Positions 1-7,755 of a stretch of DNA of 34,090 bases are shown here, one piece after another. The translations under genes and the position numbers were made by a program. The DNA is from Candidatus Gottesmanbacteria bacterium (GTDB taxonomy: Bacteria > Patescibacteriota > Microgenomatia > UBA10105 > UBA927). Under the pieces are notes generated by a model. That model was given only the letters and a program-made list of their open reading frames with translations, ran no database searches and was not told the origin of the DNA. Each line of letters starts with the position of its first letter. Position 1 is the stretch's first letter. The stretch covers positions 1 to 34,090 of the forward strand of contig JACPFZ010000046.1 in NCBI GenBank assembly GCA_016182725.1. Reading direction: 5' to 3'.

Positions 1-31
1 ATCGGAGAGTTCGCCAGCAACTGGTAAAGCT

Positions 32-463
32 ATGACGAAGAAAGATGAACGAATACCGGAACACGTTGAGGAATGGAAAACTAAGTATTTGCGAGCACTT
101 GCGGATTATCAAAATTTAGAACGACGGGTTCGTCAAGAACGCCAAGAGCTGAGAGAACGTTTATCAGAGGAGATTATTCATAGTTTATTGGTGTACTTTG
201 ATGAAATACAAAAGGCAGAAAAGCATGTAAAAGATCCAGGATTAACGTTGGTCGTCAAAAGACTTGATGCCTGGTTAGCGTATCACAAGGTGAAGCAGAT
301 GGATGTTTTACACAAGCAATTTAATCCGCATGAAATGGAATGTGTGGAAGTTGTTGAAGGAAACAAGGATAATGAGGTAGCGGAGGAAGTGCGACCGGGA
401 TATATGATCGGAGATAAAGTTTTGCGGGTCGCTCAGGTGAAAGTCGGGAAGTTGCCCGCCTAA
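32..463 (+). CDS. grpE: GrpE nucleotide exchange factor (frame is open to the left edge, so the true start may lie outside the window)
   Basis: Coiled coil KYLRALADYQNLERRVRQER and C-terminal VVEGNKDNEVAEEVRPGYMIGDKVLRVAQVKV are GrpE signatures; directly upstream of dnaK. Confidence 0.93.
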   Translation: MTKKDERIPEHVEEWKTKYLRALADYQNLERRVRQERQELRERLSEEIIHSLLVYFDEIQKAEKHVKDPGLTLVVKRLDAWLAYHKVKQMDVLHKQFNPHEMECVEVVEGNKDNEVAEEVRPGYMIGDKVLRVAQVKVGKLPA

Positions 464-581
464 CCTTACTTTGAGCCTTTTTAATTCTATTCGAATACGG
501 CTCAAAGAGCGGTTGAGCGGCGGGTTCAAGAATCTCTAATCCAATGCTTTGCATTGGAAAGAGCTTCTAGAAAGGTACTTT

Positions 582-2468
582 ATGGCAAAAATAATCGGTA
601 TTGATCTTGGAACCACAAATTCATGTGTGGCAGTCATGGAGGGTGGAGCTCCAAAAGTGATTTATTCGGCCGAAGGAAGAAACGTCATCCCCTCGGTTGT
701 GGACCCTGTGAAAAATATCGTGGGAGATGTCGCTAAGCGTCAGATGGTGATAAACCCTAAATCTACGATTTTTTCCGTCAAGCGTTTGATGGGACGAAAA
801 TTTAGTGACAAAAGCGTTGCTTACGACCTGAAATGGCTTCCGTACGCCATAAAATCCGGGAAAAACGCCATGGTGGTCGTGGAAGTGGAAGGCCGGCAAT
901 TTACCCCGCAGGAAGTTTCCGCAAAAATTTTATCTAAAATCAAAGCAGACGCCGAGCATTATCTGGGCGAACCGGTCAAGCAAGCCGTCATTACGGTCCC
1001 TGCATATTTTGATGACAGCCAAAGGCAAGCAACCAAGCAGGCAGGGGAAATTGCAGGACTTGAAGTCTTGCGTATTCTGAACGAACCCACAGCAGCGGCT
1101 CTTGCGTACGGACTTGACAAGAAAAATGTGCATACCATCGCGGTCTACGATTTAGGAGGCGGAACGTTTGATATTTCCGTTCTTGAGCTTGGAGATGGCG
1201 TGTATGAAGTCAAGGCAACCAACGGCGATACGCACTTGGGCGGCGATGACTTTGATAAAGTGATTTTGGACTTCTTTGCGGAAGAGTTTAAAAAAGAGCA
1301 CGGCGTGGATTTGCGGAAAGATCCGCAGGCTCTGCAACGGTTGCGCGATGCGGCGGAGAAAGCAAAAATTGAGCTTTCTTCATCCATGGAAGCAGAGATT
1401 AACCTCCCCTTTATTACTCAAGGCAAAGAAGGGCCACTGCACCTTGTGATGAAGCTGAATCGTGCCAAACTGGAAGCACTCGCCAGCGATTTGATTGCCA
1501 AAACCATCGAGCCAGTCAAAAAGTGTTTGGCTGATGCAAAAAAGAGCGCGAGCGAGATTAACGAAGTGGTCCTCGTCGGCGGCATGACGCGGATGCCGAA
1601 AGTCATCGAAGTTGTCAAAAACTTTTTTGGAAAAGATCCGAATCGGTCCGTGAACCCTGACGAAGTGGTGGCTGTGGGAGCCGCGGTGCAGGCAGGAGTT
1701 CTCTCCGGCGACGTCAAAGATGTTGTTTTACTGGATGTGACCCCTTTGACGCTTGGCGTTGAAACATTGGGCGGAGTGTCTACGCCGCTTATCTTGCGAA
1801 ATACTACGGTGCCGACGAGCAAATCGGAAATTTTCTCAACTGCAGCTGATAACCAAACGTCCGTTGAAATTAATGTCCTCCAGGGCGAGCGGCCGATGGC
1901 AACGGACAATAAATCTCTGGGCAGGTTTGTGCTTTCTGGCATTCCCGCTTCCCCCCGTGGTGTACCGCAGATTGAAGTGACGTTTGACATTGATGCAAGC
2001 GGGATCCTGAATGTGACGGCGAAAGACAAGGCAACAGGGAAAGTGAGTACGATTAAAATTACCGGCTCCACCGGTCTTTCCAAAGACGAGATTGAGAAGA
2101 TGAAGAAAGAGGCGGAAGAGCACGCGGCGGAAGATACGGCCAAAAAGGAGCGCATTGAAGTACGAAATCGCGCTGACAACATGCTTTACGTGGCGGAAAA
2201 AACGCTCAAAGATGCCGGCGACAAGGCAAAAGAAGAAGACAAAAAGATGGTAGACAGTAAGATGAAGGAATTAAAAGATATTTTAGAAACGGGAAGTAAG
2301 GAAGACTTGGAAACCAAAACCAGCGAACTTTCCGATGCCGTCCAAAAGGTGGGCGCCGCGGCGTATCAAAATCCGCCAGCTGGACAACCCGGCTCACAGG
2401 AAGCTCCATCAGAGGACGGACAAAAGAAAGAAGAGAAGAAGGTGGAAGAAGGAGAGGTGGTAAGTTAA
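582..2468 (+). CDS. dnaK: Chaperone DnaK (Hsp70); start set at [14 protein letters not shown] rather than the longer ORF start at 549
   Basis: [60 protein letters not shown]. Confidence 0.98.
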   Translation: MAKIIGIDLGTTNSCVAVMEGGAPKVIYSAEGRNVIPSVVDPVKNIVGDVAKRQMVINPKSTIFSVKRLMGRKFSDKSVAYDLKWLPYAIKSGKNAMVVVEVEGRQFTPQEVSAKILSKIKADAEHYLGEPVKQAVITVPAYFDDSQRQATKQAGEIAGLEVLRILNEPTAAALAYGLDKKNVHTIAVYDLGGGTFDISVLELGDGVYEVKATNGDTHLGGDDFDKVILDFFAEEFKKEHGVDLRKDPQALQRLRDAAEKAKIELSSSMEAEINLPFITQGKEGPLHLVMKLNRAKLEALASDLIAKTIEPVKKCLADAKKSASEINEVVLVGGMTRMPKVIEVVKNFFGKDPNRSVNPDEVVAVGAAVQAGVLSGDVKDVVLLDVTPLTLGVETLGGVSTPLILRNTTVPTSKSEIFSTAADNQTSVEINVLQGERPMATDNKSLGRFVLSGIPASPRGVPQIEVTFDIDASGILNVTAKDKATGKVSTIKITGSTGLSKDEIEKMKKEAEEHAAEDTAKKERIEVRNRADNMLYVAEKTLKDAGDKAKEEDKKMVDSKMKELKDILETGSKEDLETKTSELSDAVQKVGAAAYQNPPAGQPGSQEAPSEDGQKKEEKKVEEGEVVS

Positions 2469-2510
2469 TTATCAAATTATCAAATTGCGAATTATCACAA
2501 CGAGAACAAG

Positions 2511-2528
2511 GGCGCGCGTAAGCGCGCC
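2511..2528 (+). promoter_or_regulatory. GC-only hairpin with GTAA (GNRA-type) tetraloop between dnaK and dnaJ
   Basis: GGCGCGC-GTAA-GCGCGCC, extendable by one G-C pair on each side (2510/2529). Confidence 0.7.
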
Positions 2529-2535
2529 CAATTGA

Positions 2536-2541
2536 TATAAT
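2536..2541 (+). promoter_or_regulatory. Putative -10 box for dnaJ
   Basis: TATAAT, 10 nt before ATG at 2552. Confidence 0.5.
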
Positions 2542-2551
2542 AGAGGAATCT

Positions 2552-3457
2552 ATGGCAACGAAACGCGATTATTATGAAGTGTTGGGAGTTTCTAAAGGCG
2601 CCTCAAGCGATGAAATCAAGAAGGCATATCGGAAGCTGGCGTTGGAGTGGCATCCGGACAGAAATAAAGCCTCAAATGCCAATGAGAAGTTTAAAGAAAT
2701 CAACGAGGCATACGCGGTGTTATCCGATGCGCAGAAAAAATCCACGTATGACCAATTCGGCCATGCCGCCTTCGCCCCCGGTGGGGGCTTCGGCGGACAA
2801 GGCCGCGAAGGACCATTTGGTGGATTTCGCCAACAGGGACCTTTTACCTATTACTACTCAACCGGCGGTCCGCCAGCTGGCGGAGGCATGCCATTTGGCG
2901 ATGTGGAAGGCTTTGATCCGTTTGAGATCTTTGAGCAGTTTTTTGGCGGCGGTTTTTCTCGTTCGGCAGGCGCTCGACCGCGGCGCGAAGTGTATCAGAT
3001 AACGATTGATTTTGTGGAGGCAGTAAAAGGAACAACCAAGGAGATTCATTTGCCGAGGGGTCGCGCTGGTGAAGGATCAGTGCGCAAAACCATTAAAATC
3101 CCAGCAGGCGTCGATACCGGTTCGCGCATCCGGTTTGAGGATTTTGAGATGGTCATTGAAGTGCGACCGGACAAGCACTTCCGACGGGAAGGAAACGATG
3201 TCTTTATTGACTATGAAATTTCGTTTGCGCAGGCTGCTCTTGGTGTGGTTGCCGATGTGCCAACCATTGACGGAGACGTAAAAATCCGCATTCAGCCGGG
3301 CACCCAGCCGGGAACTTTGATCCGTCTACGGGGCAAAGGCATCCCTCATGTCCAAAGTGGCGGTCGGGGAGATGAGTACGTCAAAATCAGCCTTCAGGTT
3401 CCCACGCATCTTTCGCGCCGACAGCGCCAGCTTCTTGAAGAGCTTGACCATGGGTAG
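2552..3457 (+). CDS. dnaJ: DnaJ-family co-chaperone, CbpA/DnaJB type (no zinc finger)
   Basis: J domain with HPD (WHPDRN), G/F-rich linker, C-terminal substrate-binding domain; no CXXCXGXG repeats. Confidence 0.93.
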   Translation: MATKRDYYEVLGVSKGASSDEIKKAYRKLALEWHPDRNKASNANEKFKEINEAYAVLSDAQKKSTYDQFGHAAFAPGGGFGGQGREGPFGGFRQQGPFTYYYSTGGPPAGGGMPFGDVEGFDPFEIFEQFFGGGFSRSAGARPRREVYQITIDFVEAVKGTTKEIHLPRGRAGEGSVRKTIKIPAGVDTGSRIRFEDFEMVIEVRPDKHFRREGNDVFIDYEISFAQAALGVVADVPTIDGDVKIRIQPGTQPGTLIRLRGKGIPHVQSGGRGDEYVKISLQVPTHLSRRQRQLLEELDHG

Positions 3458-3471
3458 AATCGTGGTATAAT
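3444..3471 (+). promoter_or_regulatory. Predicted sigma-70-type promoter for nusA operon
   Basis: TTGACC-N16-TATAAT overlapping the 3' end of dnaJ. Confidence 0.7.
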
Positions 3472-3495
3472 GAAGGGTAGTTGAGAGGTTTGAAG

Positions 3496-3518
3496 AGGTG
3501 GGTTGACCCACCTTTTTT
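3496..3518 (+). terminator. Intrinsic terminator/attenuator in the nusA leader
   Basis: AGGTGGG-TTGA-CCCACCT followed by a T tract, about 20 nt after the predicted TSS. Confidence 0.8.
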
Positions 3519-3549
3519 ATTAAGATTTGTTAAAAGGACAAAAATGGTC

Positions 3550-3622
3550 ACTCCGTAACATAAGAATGTACGGAGTACAGAAACACTAAAGCTCTTCGCT
3601 ATAAAGCGAATCGCTAAGTGTT
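3550..3622 (+). promoter_or_regulatory. Structured nusA 5' leader: two further stem-loops
   Basis: ACTCCGTA(N11)TACGGAGT at 3550-3576; AACACT...AGTGTT enclosing TTCGCT-ATAA-AGCGAA at 3582-3622. Confidence 0.65.
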
Positions 3623-3628
3623 ACTAGT

Positions 3629-4702
3629 ATGCCAGCGATAGTTCGAAGCGAATTTTCATTAGCGTTAAATCAAGTTGCCACCGAGCGGGGGATTGATCCT
3701 GCGGTTGTATTAGATACGATCAAGGCGGCTATTGTTGCCGCGTACCGCAAAGACTATGGCGCGGATGAGATTGAGACCCTTTCTGTGGAGCTTAATTCTG
3801 ACACAGGGGAAGCAAAAATTTTTAAAGAAGGGAAAGACATTACTCCTCCGGGATTTGGCCGGATCGCTGCCCAGACTGCCAAGCAAGTTATTCTGCAGCG
3901 GATCCGTGAGGCAGAAAAACAGGCAGTATTAGCCGACTATCAAACAAAAGTCGGCTCTATTGCCTCCGGAATGATTCTTCGGTTTGACGGTCCCAATGTG
4001 ATTGTAGATATTGGCCGCACGCAGGCAGTGATGCCGCCACAGGAGCAAAGTCAGGGCGAGCGCTACCACCTCAACCAGCGCTTGACCTTCTATATTGAAG
4101 GCATCCGTGAGACGTTGCGCGGCAACGAAATCATTGTTTCCCGAGCACATAAGGGGCTCGTGGAGGGACTCTTCCGTCGCGAAGTGCCGGAAGTGGCAAG
4201 TGGTGCGGTCATCCTTAAGATTACAGCACGGGAAGCCGGCGGACGCACAAAAGTCGCAGTCGCCTCCACGCAGTCCGGTGTGGATCCGGTCGGTTCGTGT
4301 GTTGGACAAAAGGGCGTGCGCGTTCAGGCAGTGATTGGCGAACTCGGGGGAAACGAAAAAGTGGATATCATTCAGTGGAGTGAGGATTCCAAACAGCTTA
4401 TCATGGCGGCTCTCGCCCCTGCCAAAGACCTCGAAGTCGTCCTCAACGAAGCCAAAAAATTCGCAGAAGTACTGGTGCCAGATGATCAGCTTTCGTTGGC
4501 CATTGGTCGGGATGGACAGAATGTACGACTGGCAGCGAAGCTCACGGGGTGGAAGATTGATATTCGCGGGAAGGGAGCGCCATTAGTCCCCAGAACAATA
4601 CCTCCCGCGCTCACCGATAGTCAAGTGGTGACCCCGACTCCCACCAAAGAAGCAAAACCAGAAGAACCAACTATTGAAAGTCAGTCTTTGCAGAACACCT
4701 AA
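3629..4702 (+). CDS. nusA: Transcription termination/antitermination factor NusA
   Basis: NusA N-terminal domain, S1 region, KH regions (DPVGSCVGQKGVRVQAVIGELGGNEKVDIIQWSED; LAIGRDGQNVRLAAKLTGWKIDI). Confidence 0.97.
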   Translation: MPAIVRSEFSLALNQVATERGIDPAVVLDTIKAAIVAAYRKDYGADEIETLSVELNSDTGEAKIFKEGKDITPPGFGRIAAQTAKQVILQRIREAEKQAVLADYQTKVGSIASGMILRFDGPNVIVDIGRTQAVMPPQEQSQGERYHLNQRLTFYIEGIRETLRGNEIIVSRAHKGLVEGLFRREVPEVASGAVILKITAREAGGRTKVAVASTQSGVDPVGSCVGQKGVRVQAVIGELGGNEKVDIIQWSEDSKQLIMAALAPAKDLEVVLNEAKKFAEVLVPDDQLSLAIGRDGQNVRLAAKLTGWKIDIRGKGAPLVPRTIPPALTDSQVVTPTPTKEAKPEEPTIESQSLQNT

Positions 4703-4737
4703 GTTTATGAGGAAAGGCTGGGTGTTGGTAAATAATT

Positions 4738-6228
4738 ATGGCAGAGAAACAACAAATATATTCAGTGCGGCCGCCCATTGTGGCGGTACTTGGGCATGTC
4801 AATCACGGGAAAACTTCTCTTCTTGATTTCATCCGCAAGACCCACGTTGCCGCCGGCGAGCATGGGGGCATCACCCAGTCAATCGGAGCATATCAAATTA
4901 GTCTAGCTTCCGATACCGGGAATCAAGATATCAAAACAGATCAGAAAATTACGTTTATTGATACGCCGGGCCACGAAGCGTTTGCAAAAATGCGCTCACG
5001 TGGCGCAAATGTAGCTGATATCGCTATTCTCGTCGTGGCAGCAGACGATAGCGTCAAACCACAGACCAAAGAATCCATAGACGAGATTCATGCTGCAGAT
5101 ATTCCTATGATTGTGGCGGTAACAAAAATTGACTTGCCGACGGCACATATCAACAAAGTCAAGCAGGATTTGGCAAAAGTTGGGGTACAGGTGGAAGGGT
5201 TTGGCGGGGATGTGCCCATGGTTCCCGTGTCCGCCAAAACAGGCAAAGGAGTGAGTGATTTATTGGATGTTATTCTTTTAGTTGCAGAGATGAAAGGACT
5301 GAGGGGAGATGCAGAGGCGCCGCTGGAGGCAGTAGTCATTGAAACAAAGCTTGATCGGGGGAAAGGGATGGTAGCCTCTGTTGTTGTGAAACAAGGAAGT
5401 GTAACCGTTGGTATGCCACTGTTTGAGGGAGCAACACAGGTTGCGAAAGTGCGGGCACTGTTTGATGAGTATGGGAAGCGGATTGCTGTGGCTCTCCCCG
5501 GAAAACCGGCTGAAGTGCTTGGGTTTACTCGACTGCCGCTGGTGGGTGCAATCGTGCGGTCAAAGGCGTTTCTCACCCCTGTTGCCGCTTCTGCGACTGT
5601 TCAAAAAAGCGCTGTCTTGCCTGACTTTCTCAAACCAATTGAGGAGGCGGAAAAGAAAAAACTTACCGTCATTATAAAAGCCGATACTGCAGGCTCACTG
5701 GAGGCGATTCTCCATGCCCTGGATGAGCGAGTTACCATTGTGGGCAGTGGTATAGGAGATATAACCGAAGCAGATGTGCTTTTGGCAAAGCCGAGCAACG
5801 CTTTTATCGTGGGTTTTAACGTCAAAGCACGGCCGGCAGTAGAAAAATTAGCCCAGACGGAAAAAGTCGTTTACAGAACGTACGCGATTATTTACGAACT
5901 CCTGAGTGAGCTTGAGGAAGTGATGTTGGGTACGGGCGAGGTGATAACCAAAGAACGGGAATTAGGAGTAGGTCAGATCATCGCTGAATTTCCGTATGAA
6001 AAAACCCGGATCGCCGGCACGAAAATTCTCTCCGGTCGTCTTGCCCGCGGTGATAGTGTCAAAGTTTTGCGGGGAGATACAGAGATTGCCCGAGCTAAAA
6101 TTAAATCCATCAGGCGCGGTCGCGAAGAGGTGACGCGGACAGACGGAAACATGGAATGCGGCGTTCTTTTTGACCGGATAGTTGATTTTACGCTTCAAGA
6201 TGCTATAATCGCCATGTCTGTGGGCTAA
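4738..6228 (+). CDS. infB: Translation initiation factor IF-2 (short form, starts directly at the G domain)
   Basis: [45 protein letters not shown], domains II-IV. Confidence 0.97.
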   Translation: MAEKQQIYSVRPPIVAVLGHVNHGKTSLLDFIRKTHVAAGEHGGITQSIGAYQISLASDTGNQDIKTDQKITFIDTPGHEAFAKMRSRGANVADIAILVVAADDSVKPQTKESIDEIHAADIPMIVAVTKIDLPTAHINKVKQDLAKVGVQVEGFGGDVPMVPVSAKTGKGVSDLLDVILLVAEMKGLRGDAEAPLEAVVIETKLDRGKGMVASVVVKQGSVTVGMPLFEGATQVAKVRALFDEYGKRIAVALPGKPAEVLGFTRLPLVGAIVRSKAFLTPVAASATVQKSAVLPDFLKPIEEAEKKKLTVIIKADTAGSLEAILHALDERVTIVGSGIGDITEADVLLAKPSNAFIVGFNVKARPAVEKLAQTEKVVYRTYAIIYELLSELEEVMLGTGEVITKERELGVGQIIAEFPYEKTRIAGTKILSGRLARGDSVKVLRGDTEIARAKIKSIRRGREEVTRTDGNMECGVLFDRIVDFTLQDAIIAMSVG

Positions 6229-6229
6229 T

Positions 6230-7114
6230 ATGGATATACAAGCAGATGTTGCCAAAATAAAAGATCTTGTGAGTGGCGCCAACGACGTACTCATCGTCAC
6301 CCATGAGCATCCCACGTTTGACAGTATCGGGAGTAGTCTCGCGCTGTATTTAGGTCTGGTGAGTTTAGGAAAAAAAGTCACCATAGTCTGTCCTGACCCC
6401 ATGACTGTTGAGCTCTCGAGTTTTGTGGGCGTGAACAGAATTGCTGGTGAAATTGGCAAAAAAAATTTTGTGATTTCTTTAGACTACGTCGAAGGCTCTA
6501 TAGAAAAGGTAAGCTACAATATTGACGGCAATACGTTTAATCTCGTCATTGAACCGCGAGTTGGCTTCCCGCCGTTTTCGAGTGACAAAGTACATTATTC
6601 CAACGCGGGCGGAGCCGCGGATGTGATTTTCACCATAGATACGATTCACCTTGGGGGACTCAAAAAACTATACGAGGGGGATAAGGAATTGTTTGCGACC
6701 AAGCCGGTCGTGAATGTGGATCGTCACCCAAATAATGTGCACTTTGGTCAGGTAAATATGGTAGATCCTCAAGCATCATCAACGACCGAGCTCGTGGGGC
6801 AACTTCTCCAGGCACTGGGAGTTGTCTTTACCGAAGATATTGCAACGAATCTCCTCAATGCACTTTATGGAGGTACGAATGGTTTTCAAAATCCTGCGGT
6901 CACCGCAGCGGCATTTGACGTGGCAGCTTCTGCGGTCAAAGCAGGAGGCAGGAGGTTTCGTCGGCTGGGAGAAACAGTTACCACGCCGCCCGCAGTAACA
7001 CCCGGGTCGGTTGTACGACCAGTTCAGCCCCCTGCATCAGTGCAAAACCAATCAGGACAAGCCCCTGCAGACTGGCTTAAACCTAAGATCTTCAAAAGTT
7101 CCAATCTCATCTAA
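6230..7114 (+). CDS. Degenerate DHH/NrnA-like phosphoesterase family protein
   Basis: THEHPTFDSIGSSLALYLGL resembles motif I; NVDRHPNN occupies the DHH-motif position; located after infB, where nrnA-like genes often occur. Confidence 0.65.
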   Translation: MDIQADVAKIKDLVSGANDVLIVTHEHPTFDSIGSSLALYLGLVSLGKKVTIVCPDPMTVELSSFVGVNRIAGEIGKKNFVISLDYVEGSIEKVSYNIDGNTFNLVIEPRVGFPPFSSDKVHYSNAGGAADVIFTIDTIHLGGLKKLYEGDKELFATKPVVNVDRHPNNVHFGQVNMVDPQASSTTELVGQLLQALGVVFTEDIATNLLNALYGGTNGFQNPAVTAAAFDVAASAVKAGGRRFRRLGETVTTPPAVTPGSVVRPVQPPASVQNQSGQAPADWLKPKIFKSSNLI

Positions 7115-7118
7115 CTTC

Positions 7119-7147
7119 TTGTAAATGACAACGGAATAGTGTAAAAT
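7119..7147 (+). promoter_or_regulatory. Predicted promoter for rpsO
   Basis: TTGTAA-N17-TAAAAT. Confidence 0.55.
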
Positions 7148-7157
7148 ACAGGATGTT

Positions 7158-7179
7158 GGAGCGAGCTTAGGCTCCTTTT
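7158..7179 (+). terminator. Short terminator-like hairpin in rpsO leader
   Basis: GGAGC-N8-GCTCC-TTTT a few nt after the predicted TSS. Confidence 0.45.
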
Positions 7180-7198
7180 CACTTATTGTTTACCTTTT

Positions 7199-7612
7199 AT
7201 GGCAGTAAAAAAGATTACAAAGAAAGCCCCGAAAGCAGAAAAATCTACTATTATTACGGTTGCGAAAGCAGGAAAAGCCCCTCGTCCCGCTTCTGCGGGA
7301 TCGGGACAAGCATCCAAGGCCAAGAAAGCGGAACAGTCAACGGTGCAATCTCCCAGTGAAGACAAGCAGGTGATTATCGCGCAGTTTCAAGTCAAAGAAG
7401 GCGACACCGGCAGTCCCGAAGTGCAGATTGCGCTTCTCACGAGTAGAATCGAGAAGCTTATCGGGCATCTCAAAAGTAATCCTGCGGATAATCATTCCCG
7501 CCGGGGACTCTTGGGGATTGTCAGTAAGCGCCGAAGACTATTGAATTATTTGGGAAAAAAGAATAGCAAACGGTATAAGGAAGTTTCGAAAAGATTAGGC
7601 CTTACGAAGTAG
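7199..7612 (+). CDS. rpsO: Ribosomal protein S15 with ~50-aa Lys/Ala-rich N-terminal extension
   Basis: [51 protein letters not shown] is the S15 core. Confidence 0.96.
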   Translation: MAVKKITKKAPKAEKSTIITVAKAGKAPRPASAGSGQASKAKKAEQSTVQSPSEDKQVIIAQFQVKEGDTGSPEVQIALLTSRIEKLIGHLKSNPADNHSRRGLLGIVSKRRRLLNYLGKKNSKRYKEVSKRLGLTK

Positions 7613-7720
7613 TATACCCATCTTACTCCGGTTTGCACCCTAAAAAATTCCAATTTTTCAGGGGAAAAAACGGATTATGGTGAAAAGTTAACAACTTTTT
7701 ACCATAAGATGGGTGGATAC
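7612..7720 (+). ncRNA. Predicted three-way-junction RNA structure in the rpsO-pnp intergenic region
   Basis: P1 7612-7625/7705-7720, P2 7628-7673, P3 7676-7689/7693-7706 (TATGGTGAAAAGTT-AAC-AACTTTTTACCATA). Confidence 0.6.
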
Positions 7721-7744
7721 TGAAACAAACCTAAGTTTTTTTAG

Positions 7745-7750
7745 TATAAT
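7745..7750 (+). promoter_or_regulatory. Putative -10 box for pnp
   Basis: TATAAT, 5 nt before ATG. Confidence 0.5.
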
Positions 7751-7755
7751 TCCTC

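Noticed and set aside
469-507. CIRCE/HrcA operator before dnaK
   Set aside because: Inverted repeat sequence and 21-nt spacing do not match TTAGCACTC-N9-GAGTGCTAA.
1418-2182. 254-aa antisense ORF across dnaK
   Set aside because: Composition is Ser/Thr-rich as expected for the complement of a biased coding frame; no family resemblance and dnaK is certain on the other strand.
4694-4726. AACACC...GGTGTT inverted repeat at the nusA-infB junction
   Set aside because: Only 6 bp with a 21-nt loop and no T tract; could easily be chance.
5088-5576. 162-aa antisense ORF across infB
   Set aside because: Shadow ORF opposite a well-supported gene.
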